Shown: one piece after another, positions 23,994 to 31,351 of the stretch
How positions within the stretch are numbered: position 1 is the first letter of the stretch
How the letters are laid out: each line of letters begins with the position of its first letter
Source of the DNA: a virus
Length of the DNA stretch: 35,459 nucleotides
Reading direction: 5' to 3' (one strand)
Virus record (IMG/VR): IMGVR_UViG_3300046002_003208
Coordinates: 1-35,459 of that record
The notes under the pieces: generated by a model
What the model was told of the DNA's origin: nothing
What the model saw: only the letters and a program-made list of their open reading frames with translations
Database searches by the model: none
Program-made: the position numbers and the translations under genes

Positions 23994-25787
23994 ATGCCTA
24001 ATTGGAAAAAGGTGATAGTCAGTGGTTCTAATGCAGAACTAAACAAGTTAAATGTATCTACATCATTTACAGCAAGTGGTTTATTATACCCTACAGCAGA
24101 TGGAGTATTAGGACAAGTTTTAGGAACTGATGGTTTAGGTAAATTATCATTTAGTAATGTAACAGTATCTCAAGTAAACACTATAGCTGCATCTTTTACA
24201 GCTACCTCATCTATAACAGTACCTCATAATTTCAATTCTAAAAATGTAATAGTATCGGCTTATGATGCTTCTGATTTTTACTTTGTTCCCGAAACTATAA
24301 ATTTACTTGACAATAATAGAGTAAAATTAACATTCTCTAACCCATCTACAGGACATGTTGTAGTGGCTAAGGGAGGTCATATAGTTAGTGCAAGTATGCA
24401 GGGAAACCAAGGACTTGTAGGTGCACAAGGATTTCAAGGACTTAGAGGTTTCCAAGGATTTCAAGGTTTCCAAGGATTTCAAGGTATTCAAGGCCCTATA
24501 AGAGAAGTTAGCGAGGTATTCACAGTATCTGCATCTTTTTCCGCTACCTCATCTATAACAGTAACACACAATTTTAATTCTAAAAATGTTATAGTTTCTG
24601 TTTATGATGCTTCTGATTTTTACTTCGTACCTAATCAAATTAAATTACTAGACAATAATAGGGTAAAACTATCTTTTATTAGCCCATCAACAGGATATGT
24701 CGTTGTAGCAAAAGGAGGACATATTGTTAGTGGTAGTTTATATATAGCAGGCCCACAAGGTCTACAAGGCACTACAGGAATACAAGGAACACAGGGTACA
24801 CAGGGTACACAGGGTACACAGGGTACACAGGGTACACAGGGAAACCAAGGTATTCAAGGAACTAACGGAACAGTAGGTGTTAATGGAGCTCAAGGCAATC
24901 AAGGAACTCAAGGTAACCAAGGTGCTCAAGGAAACCAAGGTGCTCAAGGAACTCAAGGTAACCAAGGTGCTCAGGGTAACCAAGGTGCTCAAGGTATTCA
25001 AGGAACAGCAGGTACAAACGGAGCTCAAGGAAACCAAGGTGCTCAAGGTAACCAAGGTATTCAAGGTACAGTAGGTACTCAAGGTTTCCAAGGCAATCAA
25101 GGCCCTACAGGAATTCAAGGTACAGTAGGAACTCAAGGAGCAACAGGAGCAAGTGCAGGAATAACATCATACACAAACCCTGCTGATAATAGAGTATTAA
25201 CATCGGTATCATCAACAGCTATAAATGCAGAAGCAAATTTAACATTTGATGGAAGTACATTAGGTGTATCGGGGCTTACTTACACATCGAGATTACAGGT
25301 AGCTGGAAATGGGTCAGATGCAGGTTCTCAGTTATCTCTTTGGGCTGATGCAAATGGTAATACAGGTATAGCAGGATTTAACATTACTTTTAATACAGGT
25401 GGTAATAATGCAAGAACACAAAGTTTATTTATATCCAACACAGGAGCAGCTACTTTTAGTAGTACAGTTACTTGTACAACATTAACAGAAACTTCAACTA
25501 TAAGGATAAAAGAAAATGTAGAAGATATTGAAAATCCCTTAGAAATAGTTAAAAAGTTAAGAGGCATACAATACAACAAGATAGGAAACAATAACAAAGA
25601 AATAGGTGTTATAGCAGAAGAAGTATACGATATTTTACCACAGATTGTTAACTTGGACGATGAGAATCAACCATCTTCTGTGTCTTATGGTAGATTAACA
25701 GCATTATTAATAGAGGTTGTGAAAAAACAAGATGAGCAAATTGAAAATCTAACAAAAAGGATTGAGGAGTTAGAAAATAAATTATAA
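23994..25787 (+). CDS. Collagen-like tail fibre with duplicated beta domain and S74 chaperone
   Basis: The protein has 597 residues. The N-terminal attachment motif is PNWKKVIVSGSNA (2-14). A domain of about 67 residues occurs twice, at 67-133 and 181-248, sharing TSSITV, HNFNSKNVIVS, YDASDFYFVP and VVVAKGGHIVS. Short (about 136-168) and long (about 253-390) collagen-like Gly-x-Gln stretches follow each copy. The C-terminal S74-type chaperone begins near TSTIRIKENV (500-509), with IGVIAEEVYDILPQIV and a terminal coiled coil QIENLTKRIEELENKL. The self-cleavage motif reads ST-I-R-I-K instead of SDxRxK, so autocleavage may be altered. It is probably a trimeric receptor-binding or side fibre, paralogous in design to the 961-residue fibre upstream. 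Confidence 0.87.
   Translation: MPNWKKVIVSGSNAELNKLNVSTSFTASGLLYPTADGVLGQVLGTDGLGKLSFSNVTVSQVNTIAASFTATSSITVPHNFNSKNVIVSAYDASDFYFVPETINLLDNNRVKLTFSNPSTGHVVVAKGGHIVSASMQGNQGLVGAQGFQGLRGFQGFQGFQGFQGIQGPIREVSEVFTVSASFSATSSITVTHNFNSKNVIVSVYDASDFYFVPNQIKLLDNNRVKLSFISPSTGYVVVAKGGHIVSGSLYIAGPQGLQGTTGIQGTQGTQGTQGTQGTQGTQGNQGIQGTNGTVGVNGAQGNQGTQGNQGAQGNQGAQGTQGNQGAQGNQGAQGIQGTAGTNGAQGNQGAQGNQGIQGTVGTQGFQGNQGPTGIQGTVGTQGATGASAGITSYTNPADNRVLTSVSSTAINAEANLTFDGSTLGVSGLTYTSRLQVAGNGSDAGSQLSLWADANGNTGIAGFNITFNTGGNNARTQSLFISNTGAATFSSTVTCTTLTETSTIRIKENVEDIENPLEIVKKLRGIQYNKIGNNNKEIGVIAEEVYDILPQIVNLDDENQPSSVSYGRLTALLIEVVKKQDEQIENLTKRIEELENKL
24791..24841 (+). repeat. 9-bp microsatellite in fibre shaft
   Basis: Five perfect copies of ACAGGGTAC start at 24791, 24800, 24809, 24818 and 24827, followed by ACAGGG (836-841). 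Each unit encodes Gly-Thr-Gln. Slippage would change shaft length by three residues without breaking the frame. Confidence 0.93.
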
Positions 25788-25806
25788 ATAAACTAAATAA
25801 ACTAAA

Positions 25807-26049
25807 ATGAAAAAGTACTATCAAGTAGAGAATTATGGAAATGGGTTTATTACTCACCAAGAAAATGAAACGGCACATGTTGCAGGATATCCGGGCAATA
25901 TTTGGGTGACAGAAAACACAACATGGGCACAAAGAGTAAATGCTGTTGAAAAGACTAAAGCGGAGGCACAAGCTATTGTAGATGCTGCTGTCGAGGCAAG
26001 TTATGTCCCACCCAATAGCACAACACCTCCACCTATTGTTTTACCTTAA
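25807..26049 (+). CDS. Unrecognised 80-residue protein
   Basis: I do not recognise a family. It opens MKKYYQVENYGNGFITHQEN, then HVAGYPGNIWVTENTTWAQR, a helix VEKTKAEAQAIVDAAVEASY and a Pro-rich tail (NSTTPPPIVLP). The 'W-x-x-x-T-x-A-Q-x-x-x-D-A' helix is reminiscent of small proteins that follow fibre genes in phages, but that is only an impression. It lies 19 bases after the collagen-like fibre and 9 bases before the next gene, so it is part of the tail-accessory transcript. Confidence 0.62.
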   Translation: MKKYYQVENYGNGFITHQENETAHVAGYPGNIWVTENTTWAQRVNAVEKTKAEAQAIVDAAVEASYVPPNSTTPPPIVLP

Positions 26050-26058
26050 AAATTAAAT

Positions 26059-26742
26059 ATGAGTAAAGAGTTGCAGATTACGGAAGATTTACGAGAGATT
26101 GTAAATGTTTTAAATGAAGAAGATGCTAATACTATTTTATCATTAAAAGATGAGTTAGTTGATAATTGGCATAAGAAGCAGATTTTTAGAACAGAGACAG
26201 AAATGAGAGTCTCTGTTTTAAATGACGCTAAACACCCTACAAATGCTTCTAAATATTGGCAATCAGTCAGAGAGATGTCAGCACATTTTGATGCATTGAT
26301 GAATTTATCTTTTGATTTGAGAAAGAATACGGTAGAGAATTTAAGATATAATAGACAGATGGAAGAGTATACGGAAGACCCTAATGCTAATAGATTTGAC
26401 ATCATGGAACTTGAAATTGATATTGATAGAAATTTATATGATAGGTCATGTATGTTACAAGTAGCTAAAGATAGGGTTAGGGAATTAAGTTTATGGAGTA
26501 CAATTAAGAAAGAATTAGACGATAATTCTTTTGATGCAGAAAATGTAAACACTCACCAAGCAGAGTCTTTGCATAGGTATTTTGAGAATAGGGTTAAGTC
26601 TTTAAATGATTCATCTGCCCCGGGGGAAATCATCAATGCCATGGGCCCGTACCTATCCTTCAATCGATTAAAAACAGATGATGGTAAATTAAGAAATTTT
26701 TTGGGAGAAGTATCTGAAGACACTAAAAAGAAGTTAAACTAG
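26059..26742 (+). CDS. Conserved phage helical protein (unknown function)
   Basis: The protein has 227 residues and is nearly all helical. The section NWHKKQIFRTETEMRVSVLN, DAKHPTNASKYWQSVREM and the following long helix (LMNLSFDLRKNTVENLRYN) form a block I associate with a conserved T4-like marine phage protein of unknown function. The C-terminal part (HQAESLHRYFENRVKSLND ... GPYLSFNRLKTDDGKLRNFLG) is less familiar. There is no membrane segment or enzyme motif. It sits just before three oxygenase genes (4-base gap) and may share their transcript, but a functional tie is not shown. Confidence 0.68.
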   Translation: MSKELQITEDLREIVNVLNEEDANTILSLKDELVDNWHKKQIFRTETEMRVSVLNDAKHPTNASKYWQSVREMSAHFDALMNLSFDLRKNTVENLRYNRQMEEYTEDPNANRFDIMELEIDIDRNLYDRSCMLQVAKDRVRELSLWSTIKKELDDNSFDAENVNTHQAESLHRYFENRVKSLNDSSAPGEIINAMGPYLSFNRLKTDDGKLRNFLGEVSEDTKKKLN

Positions 26743-26746
26743 TTTT

Positions 26747-27331
26747 ATGACCAATTTCATTTATGCTAAAAAAAATGCTATATCAATTAATACATGTTAC
26801 AATCTGATAAAAGCATTTGAAGAATCTGATTTAAAACAAGCAGGAGTTCTATACGGCCCAAACGGAATATCCTCAGACAGCGACAAGAAATCCACAGACA
26901 TCACATTTGACCCATCGTTCCTAAAGAAAGAACCATGGGCAATGTTATTAGAAGAGGTAATCTCATCGGTTCAAAATGGAGCACTAGACTATTTGAATAG
27001 ACATTCCACAGCTATGACTAAAATGGATGCTATTGATTTGTACACTTATTTTAATATTCAGAAGTATGAACCTAACGAAGGATTCTTTGGATGGCATTGC
27101 GAAAGAGCAGGTAATAAACATTCAGATAGATTACTAGTTTGGATGATATATTTAAATGATTTAACGGACAGAGGAGAGACGGAGTTTTTTTATCAGCAGC
27201 ATTTTGAGACACCTGAGAGAGGAAAACTATTGATATGGCCCTCCGATTGGACTCACCTGCATAGAGGAGTTCCGTCTCCTACTCAAACAAAGTATATATT
27301 AACAGGTTGGTTTACCCATATAAAAAATTAA
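26747..27331 (+). CDS. 2-oxoglutarate/Fe(II) oxygenase, prolyl-4-hydroxylase-like
   Basis: The protein has 194 residues. The double-stranded beta-helix core holds iron ligands His117 and Glu119 (GWHCER), distal His172 (WTHLHRG) and Lys182, 10 residues after the distal His. That is the same His-to-Lys spacing as in prolyl 4-hydroxylases for 2-oxoglutarate binding. Supporting motifs are VWMIYLNDL, RGETEFFYQQ and KLLIWPSDW. The first carboxylate is Glu instead of the usual Asp. Such enzymes hydroxylate proline or other residues with O2 and 2-oxoglutarate. It is first of three oxygenases in a row. The substrate is unknown; the Thr-Pro-rich protein in this window is an attractive candidate (inference). 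Confidence 0.82.
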   Translation: MTNFIYAKKNAISINTCYNLIKAFEESDLKQAGVLYGPNGISSDSDKKSTDITFDPSFLKKEPWAMLLEEVISSVQNGALDYLNRHSTAMTKMDAIDLYTYFNIQKYEPNEGFFGWHCERAGNKHSDRLLVWMIYLNDLTDRGETEFFYQQHFETPERGKLLIWPSDWTHLHRGVPSPTQTKYILTGWFTHIKN

Positions 27332-27334
27332 GTT

Positions 27335-27931
27335 ATGGAGTTTAGTGTTCATCAAGAGAATTGGTTTTCCACTCCAATATGGGAATCCGAAATAAAGAAT
27401 ATAAACAATCAGGAAATTAAAGATTACTGTTTATATTTGAAAGACAATACTAAGGGAGTTAATATTTCGAATAGGGGAGGATGGCATAGCAGTGAGATAT
27501 TACTCCCAATGCCACAAGATTTGAGAAGTTTGTTTAGCAATCTTGAAGTATTTGTGAATGAGAATTGCTTTAAAGAAATGGGAGTACCTAATTTAAAGTT
27601 TGGTAATTTTTGGGTAAATATAAATACACCTAACTCCTACAACCTTGCACACGACCATCAAAATAGTATATTATCAGGAGTGTATTATGTTTCTGTACCT
27701 CACGACAATATGGGTGATTTAGTTTTGCATAGAGGAGATACAGCAGAGTATTTCTTAAAATCAGATGTAGAAAGAATTGGCACAAAAGCAAACTCTTTTG
27801 TAGCGGTAAAAAAACCTATAGAATCTGTCTTTTATATATTTCCATCATGGGTTAAGCATCATGTGGAATCGAATAATTCGCAAGGAGATAGAATATCAAT
27901 AGCATTTAATTTCATCGCAGAAAATAAATAA
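27335..27931 (+). CDS. Putative 2OG-Fe(II) oxygenase (TIGR02466-like), copy 1
   Basis: The protein has 198 residues. It belongs to the phage/cyanobacterial family opening '(F/Y)-x-T-P-[IL]' (here NWFSTPIWESEI). The centre has NFWVNINTP followed by NLAHDHQNSILSGVYYVSVP, with candidate iron ligands His106 and His108, or Asp107 by the HxD/HxH pattern. The distal His175 is in FPSWVKHHVESN, and Arg186 in DRISIAFN would hold 2-oxoglutarate. The reaction and substrate are uncharacterised for the family; hydroxylation is expected. It is separated from its neighbours by 3 and 4 bases, so it is co-transcribed with the P4H-like gene and the second family copy. Confidence 0.8.
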   Translation: MEFSVHQENWFSTPIWESEIKNINNQEIKDYCLYLKDNTKGVNISNRGGWHSSEILLPMPQDLRSLFSNLEVFVNENCFKEMGVPNLKFGNFWVNINTPNSYNLAHDHQNSILSGVYYVSVPHDNMGDLVLHRGDTAEYFLKSDVERIGTKANSFVAVKKPIESVFYIFPSWVKHHVESNNSQGDRISIAFNFIAENK

Positions 27932-27935
27932 AGTT

Positions 27936-28574
27936 ATGAACGCACAAGTTTATCCCATATTTCCAACACCTCTATATGTTGTAAATTATGATAAAGATTT
28001 AAAACATGTAATAGATTATTTTGACAGTTCAGAAATGCAAGATACTAAAGCAGGATATGGAATGATATCTACTAATAGTTACATTTTAGATAATCCTATA
28101 TGCAATGAATTAAATACATTTCTTATGTCATGTTTTGAAGATTTTGCAACAAACATTATGAGATATAGATTTAAAAAATTAGGATTTGCACAATCATGGT
28201 TAACATATAAGAATCCCAACCAAATTCATAAAGCACATACTCATCCAAATACATTATTAGCGGGAGTATTCTATTATGATGCACATGAGGATGATGCTGC
28301 TATATGTTTTTCAAAAGATGTTAAATCATTTAATAGGTCATACTTCGAACCATCTTTACATGACGATTATCAAAACCATGTATTTTCACAAGAAGAGATT
28401 TACTACATGCCAAAGAAAAATGATTTCCTCATATTTCCATCATGGTTAACACATGGTGTACCACCTAACAAAACAAACAGAGTGAGAAAAGCATTAGGAG
28501 TAAATGCCTTAACGAAAGGAACATTAGGAGATAAAGAAACCATATCTGAAATAATTTTTGGAAGATACGCATGA
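27936..28574 (+). CDS. Putative 2OG-Fe(II) oxygenase (TIGR02466-like), copy 2
   Basis: The protein has 212 residues and the same fold as the preceding gene: IFPTPLYVVNYDKD at the start, AQSWLTYKNP, candidate iron ligands His101 and His103 (KAHTHPNTLLAGVFYY), distal His173 (FLIFPSWLTHGVPPN) and Arg182/Arg184 for 2-oxoglutarate. The two copies are well diverged, so this is not a recent duplication and they may have different substrates. Its stop overlaps the sulfotransferase start (ATGA at 28571-28574), which argues that the oxygenases and sulfotransferase act in one pathway. The substrate is unknown. Confidence 0.8.
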   Translation: MNAQVYPIFPTPLYVVNYDKDLKHVIDYFDSSEMQDTKAGYGMISTNSYILDNPICNELNTFLMSCFEDFATNIMRYRFKKLGFAQSWLTYKNPNQIHKAHTHPNTLLAGVFYYDAHEDDAAICFSKDVKSFNRSYFEPSLHDDYQNHVFSQEEIYYMPKKNDFLIFPSWLTHGVPPNKTNRVRKALGVNALTKGTLGDKETISEIIFGRYA

Positions 28575-29389
28575 AACAGAAGATATTTTTTAATTCCACA
28601 TTACCAAGAAGTGGTAGTACCTTATTACAAAACATAATGGGACAAAATCCTGAATTCTTTGTAACACCGACATCAGGTCTAATTGATTTGATGTTAGGAG
28701 CAAGAATAGGATACAATCAAAACTATGAATCAAAGGCAGGTGATACAGAAATGTGGAGAGAAGGATTCTATAAATTTTGCGGGGAAGGAATAAAAGCATA
28801 TATAGCATCACAAACATCAAAACCATATTACTTAGATAAGAATAGAGTGTGGGGATTTTACTACAATTTATTAACGCATATTGTAGAAAAACCAAAAGTG
28901 TTATACATGGTTAGAGATTTACCATCTATCTTCGCATCTATGGAAAAGAAGTTTAGAATGAATCCTGACAAAGATGATGGTACTATGGATAATGTAAAGA
29001 TGAAAGGAACTACAACACATAAGAGAGTTGAATTATGGGCTCAATCACATCCTGTAGGTTATTCATTAGAAAAATTATATCAGACTTTGTTGGATGGTAC
29101 AGCTTCCAACTTTTTATTTATTAGATATGAAGATTTATGTAGTAATCCTGACAATGTAATGAAAAGCATCTATCAATATTTGGAGTTAGATGAATTTAAA
29201 CATGATTTCCAACATATAAGTCAAGTCACTACCGAAAATGATGCAATACATGGAATATATGGAGACCACATCATAAGAAATTCTCTTAAAATGTTGCCAA
29301 ATGATTCAAAAGAAATATTAGGAATGCATACGGTAGATTTGATTAAAGAGAATTATAAATGGTATTATGATTTCTTTGGGTATAAATAA
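28571..29389 (+). CDS. Sulfotransferase (PAPS-dependent)
   Basis: The protein has 272 residues. The 5'-phosphosulfate-binding loop is LPRSGSTLLQ (11-20). The 3'-phosphate-binding element is MVRDLPSIFASM with Arg115 and Ser119. Later come FLFIRYEDLCSNP and IYQYLELDEF, typical of the Sulfotransfer family. It transfers sulfate from PAPS to a hydroxyl or amine, commonly on a carbohydrate or tyrosine. No membrane anchor is present, so it acts in the cytosol of the infected cell and depends on host PAPS. Translation is coupled to the preceding oxygenase. The acceptor is not known; a phage-made glycan or hydroxylated protein would fit the context. Confidence 0.85.
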   Translation: MKQKIFFNSTLPRSGSTLLQNIMGQNPEFFVTPTSGLIDLMLGARIGYNQNYESKAGDTEMWREGFYKFCGEGIKAYIASQTSKPYYLDKNRVWGFYYNLLTHIVEKPKVLYMVRDLPSIFASMEKKFRMNPDKDDGTMDNVKMKGTTTHKRVELWAQSHPVGYSLEKLYQTLLDGTASNFLFIRYEDLCSNPDNVMKSIYQYLELDEFKHDFQHISQVTTENDAIHGIYGDHIIRNSLKMLPNDSKEILGMHTVDLIKENYKWYYDFFGYK

Positions 29390-29402
29390 AGTTGGGATAG
29401 GA

Positions 29403-29410
29403 TATTTATA
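29403..29410 (+). promoter_or_regulatory. TATTTATA promoter-like box before Kelch-like adhesins
   Basis: The context is GGATAGGA-TATTTATA-ATAAAAG. It is only 10 bases before the ATG at 29421, the shortest spacing seen. If it is a -7/-10 element, the mRNA would be almost leaderless. It probably drives the three paralogous adhesin genes. Confidence 0.5.
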
Positions 29411-29420
29411 ATAAAAGAAT

Positions 29421-30386
29421 ATGGCTAAATTACAGAGTAGTGAAATAGTAGGTGTTGCTAATAGACCTGCAACAATATGTTCAAATACGATGTGCATTTG
29501 GTTTGACACAACAAATTTAAAAACGGTTATTTCCTATTGTGGATATAGTGGAGCAGGTACTTGGTCAGTAGGGGGTGCACTGATAACGGCAAGAGGCAGA
29601 TTAGGTGGTGCAGGTACACAAAATGCAGGTATTGCTATGACGGGTTTTACAAATATAAATGTAACATGTACTGAAGAATACAATGGTGCTACATGGGCAG
29701 TAGGGGGTGCTGTTATAACTGCAAGAAACCACCCCGCAGGTGCAGGAACACAGAATGTTGGCGTTTTATTTGGTGGTTTTAATGGGGCTCATCTCTCATG
29801 TACTGAAGAATACGATGGTACATCTTGGTCAGCAGGAGGTGCAATGATAATAGCAACTCATCTACATATAGGTGCAGGTTCACAGAATGAGTCACTTTCA
29901 TCAGGAGGTTATGTAAACGGCCCTCAATTATGTACAGAAGAATATAATGGTACAAGTTGGTCAGTAGGGGGTGCATTAATTAACAATAGAAGTTATTCAG
30001 CAGGAGCAGGTACACAGAACTCAGGTTTAATTATTGGTGGTAGGATTGCAGGTAATGTTATGGTATCATGTACAGAAGAATATAATGGTACATCTTGGTC
30101 ATCAGGAGGGGGTTTAATAACTGCAAGACGTAGTATGGGTGGGTCAGGTTTGCAAAATGAAGCATTGTCAGCAGGTGGTTATACTGCGGGTGCAAGAATT
30201 GCATGTACCGAAGAATATAATGGTACATCTTGGTCAACTGCAAGTCCTGTTACAGTGGCTACTTGGTATGGCGCAGGAGCAGGTACACAAGGAGAAACTA
30301 TTGTTTTTGGTGGTTATGTGAGTTCGGTTGTAGCATGTACCCAAGAATACAATAAACCATTAGCAATAATAGATTCAACACAATAA
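29421..30386 (+). CDS. Kelch-like six-repeat propeller protein, paralogue 1
   Basis: The protein has 321 residues. The N-terminal 50 residues (AKLQSSEIVGVANRPATIC, then CIWFDTTNLK) are shared with the next two genes and probably attach to the virion. Six repeats of about 42-48 residues follow. Each has a Trp-x-x-GG strand, ITAR, GAGTQN, a GG and then CTEEYNGT, matching the Kelch spacing of GG, Tyr and Trp in a beta-propeller blade. The sixth blade is degenerate (WSTASPVTVATWYG) and the end is CTQEYNKPLAIIDSTQ. Nearly every blade carries one Cys. There is no signal peptide. It is probably a tail-tip or fibre adhesin. It is the most diverged of the three copies. Confidence 0.8.
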   Translation: MAKLQSSEIVGVANRPATICSNTMCIWFDTTNLKTVISYCGYSGAGTWSVGGALITARGRLGGAGTQNAGIAMTGFTNINVTCTEEYNGATWAVGGAVITARNHPAGAGTQNVGVLFGGFNGAHLSCTEEYDGTSWSAGGAMIIATHLHIGAGSQNESLSSGGYVNGPQLCTEEYNGTSWSVGGALINNRSYSAGAGTQNSGLIIGGRIAGNVMVSCTEEYNGTSWSSGGGLITARRSMGGSGLQNEALSAGGYTAGARIACTEEYNGTSWSTASPVTVATWYGAGAGTQGETIVFGGYVSSVVACTQEYNKPLAIIDSTQ

Positions 30387-30387
30387 T

Positions 30388-31341
30388 ATGGCAAAATTAC
30401 AAAGCACAGAGATAGTAGGTGTTGCAAATAGACCTGCAACAATATGTTCCAATAGTGTTTGTATTTGGTTTGATACAACTAATACTAAAATAGTTTATTC
30501 ATATTGTGGGTATAGCGGAGCAGGTGTCTGGTCAGCAGGGGGTGCAATGATAACTGCAAGATATGGTTTAGCAGGGGCGGGAACTCAAAATGAAGGACTT
30601 GCAGCAGGAGGTGTTACTGTAACATGCACAGAAGAATATAATGGTACGTCTTGGTCAGTAGGGGGTGCGTTGATAACAGCAAGGTATTATTTAGCAGGAG
30701 CAGGTACACAAAATACAGGACTTGTAGCAGGAGGTTATAATGGTGCAAGTCTTTCTTGTACAGAAGAGTATAATGGTACATCTTGGTCAGTAGGTGGGGC
30801 ATTGATAACTGCAAGATATTATTCAGCAGGAGCAGGTACACAAAATATAGGTCTTGTAGCGGCAGGTTATTCAAATGCAGCTTCAGTATGCACAGAAGAA
30901 TACAATGGCACATCATGGTCAGCAGGGGGTGCATTGATAACAGCGAGGGGTTATTTGAGCGGTGCAGGAACACAGAATGAAGGATTTGTTGCAGGAGGTT
31001 ATAGTCCTACAACATTATCATGCACAGAAGAATATAATGGTACGTCTTGGTCAGCAGGTGGTGCTTTAGCAACTGCAAGATATGGTTCAGCAGGAGCAGG
31101 TACACAAAATGAAGGACTCGTAGCAGGAGGTTACTCATCAGGAATTGGCAATCTTTCATGTACCGAAGAATACAATGGCACATCTTGGTCAGCAGGAGGG
31201 GTGTTGATAACAGCAAAGCACTATATGGCTGGAGCAGGTATACAAGGTGCAGGACTAATAGCGGGAGGTTATTCAAATGCAGCAGTAGCCTGCACCGAAG
31301 AATACAATAAAGCATTAGCAATAATAGACTGTATTAAATAG
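30388..31341 (+). CDS. Kelch-like six-repeat propeller protein, paralogue 2
   Basis: The protein has 317 residues and starts one base after the previous stop. The N-terminal module (AKLQSTEIVGVANRPATIC, CIWFDTTNTK, SYCGYSGAG) is nearly identical to paralogue 1. It has six very regular blades built on WSAGGALITARY, AGAGTQNEGL, AAGGYS and CTEEYNGTSWS. Their uniformity, stronger than in the other two copies, suggests recent homogenisation by gene conversion or a shared ancestor duplicated blade by blade. It ends CTEEYNKALAIIDCIK. The expected fold is a six-bladed propeller with Cys in each blade near the GG turn. The role is inferred as receptor binding. Confidence 0.82.
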   Translation: MAKLQSTEIVGVANRPATICSNSVCIWFDTTNTKIVYSYCGYSGAGVWSAGGAMITARYGLAGAGTQNEGLAAGGVTVTCTEEYNGTSWSVGGALITARYYLAGAGTQNTGLVAGGYNGASLSCTEEYNGTSWSVGGALITARYYSAGAGTQNIGLVAAGYSNAASVCTEEYNGTSWSAGGALITARGYLSGAGTQNEGFVAGGYSPTTLSCTEEYNGTSWSAGGALATARYGSAGAGTQNEGLVAGGYSSGIGNLSCTEEYNGTSWSAGGVLITAKHYMAGAGIQGAGLIAGGYSNAAVACTEEYNKALAIIDCIK

Positions 31342-31351
31342 AATATACAAT

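Noticed and set aside
25783-25790. TATAAATA, the T4 late promoter sequence, before 25807
   Set aside because: It coincides with a stop codon context in A/T-rich DNA, also occurs inside genes (for example 10163-10170), and shows no consistent placement before operons, unlike TATTTATA.
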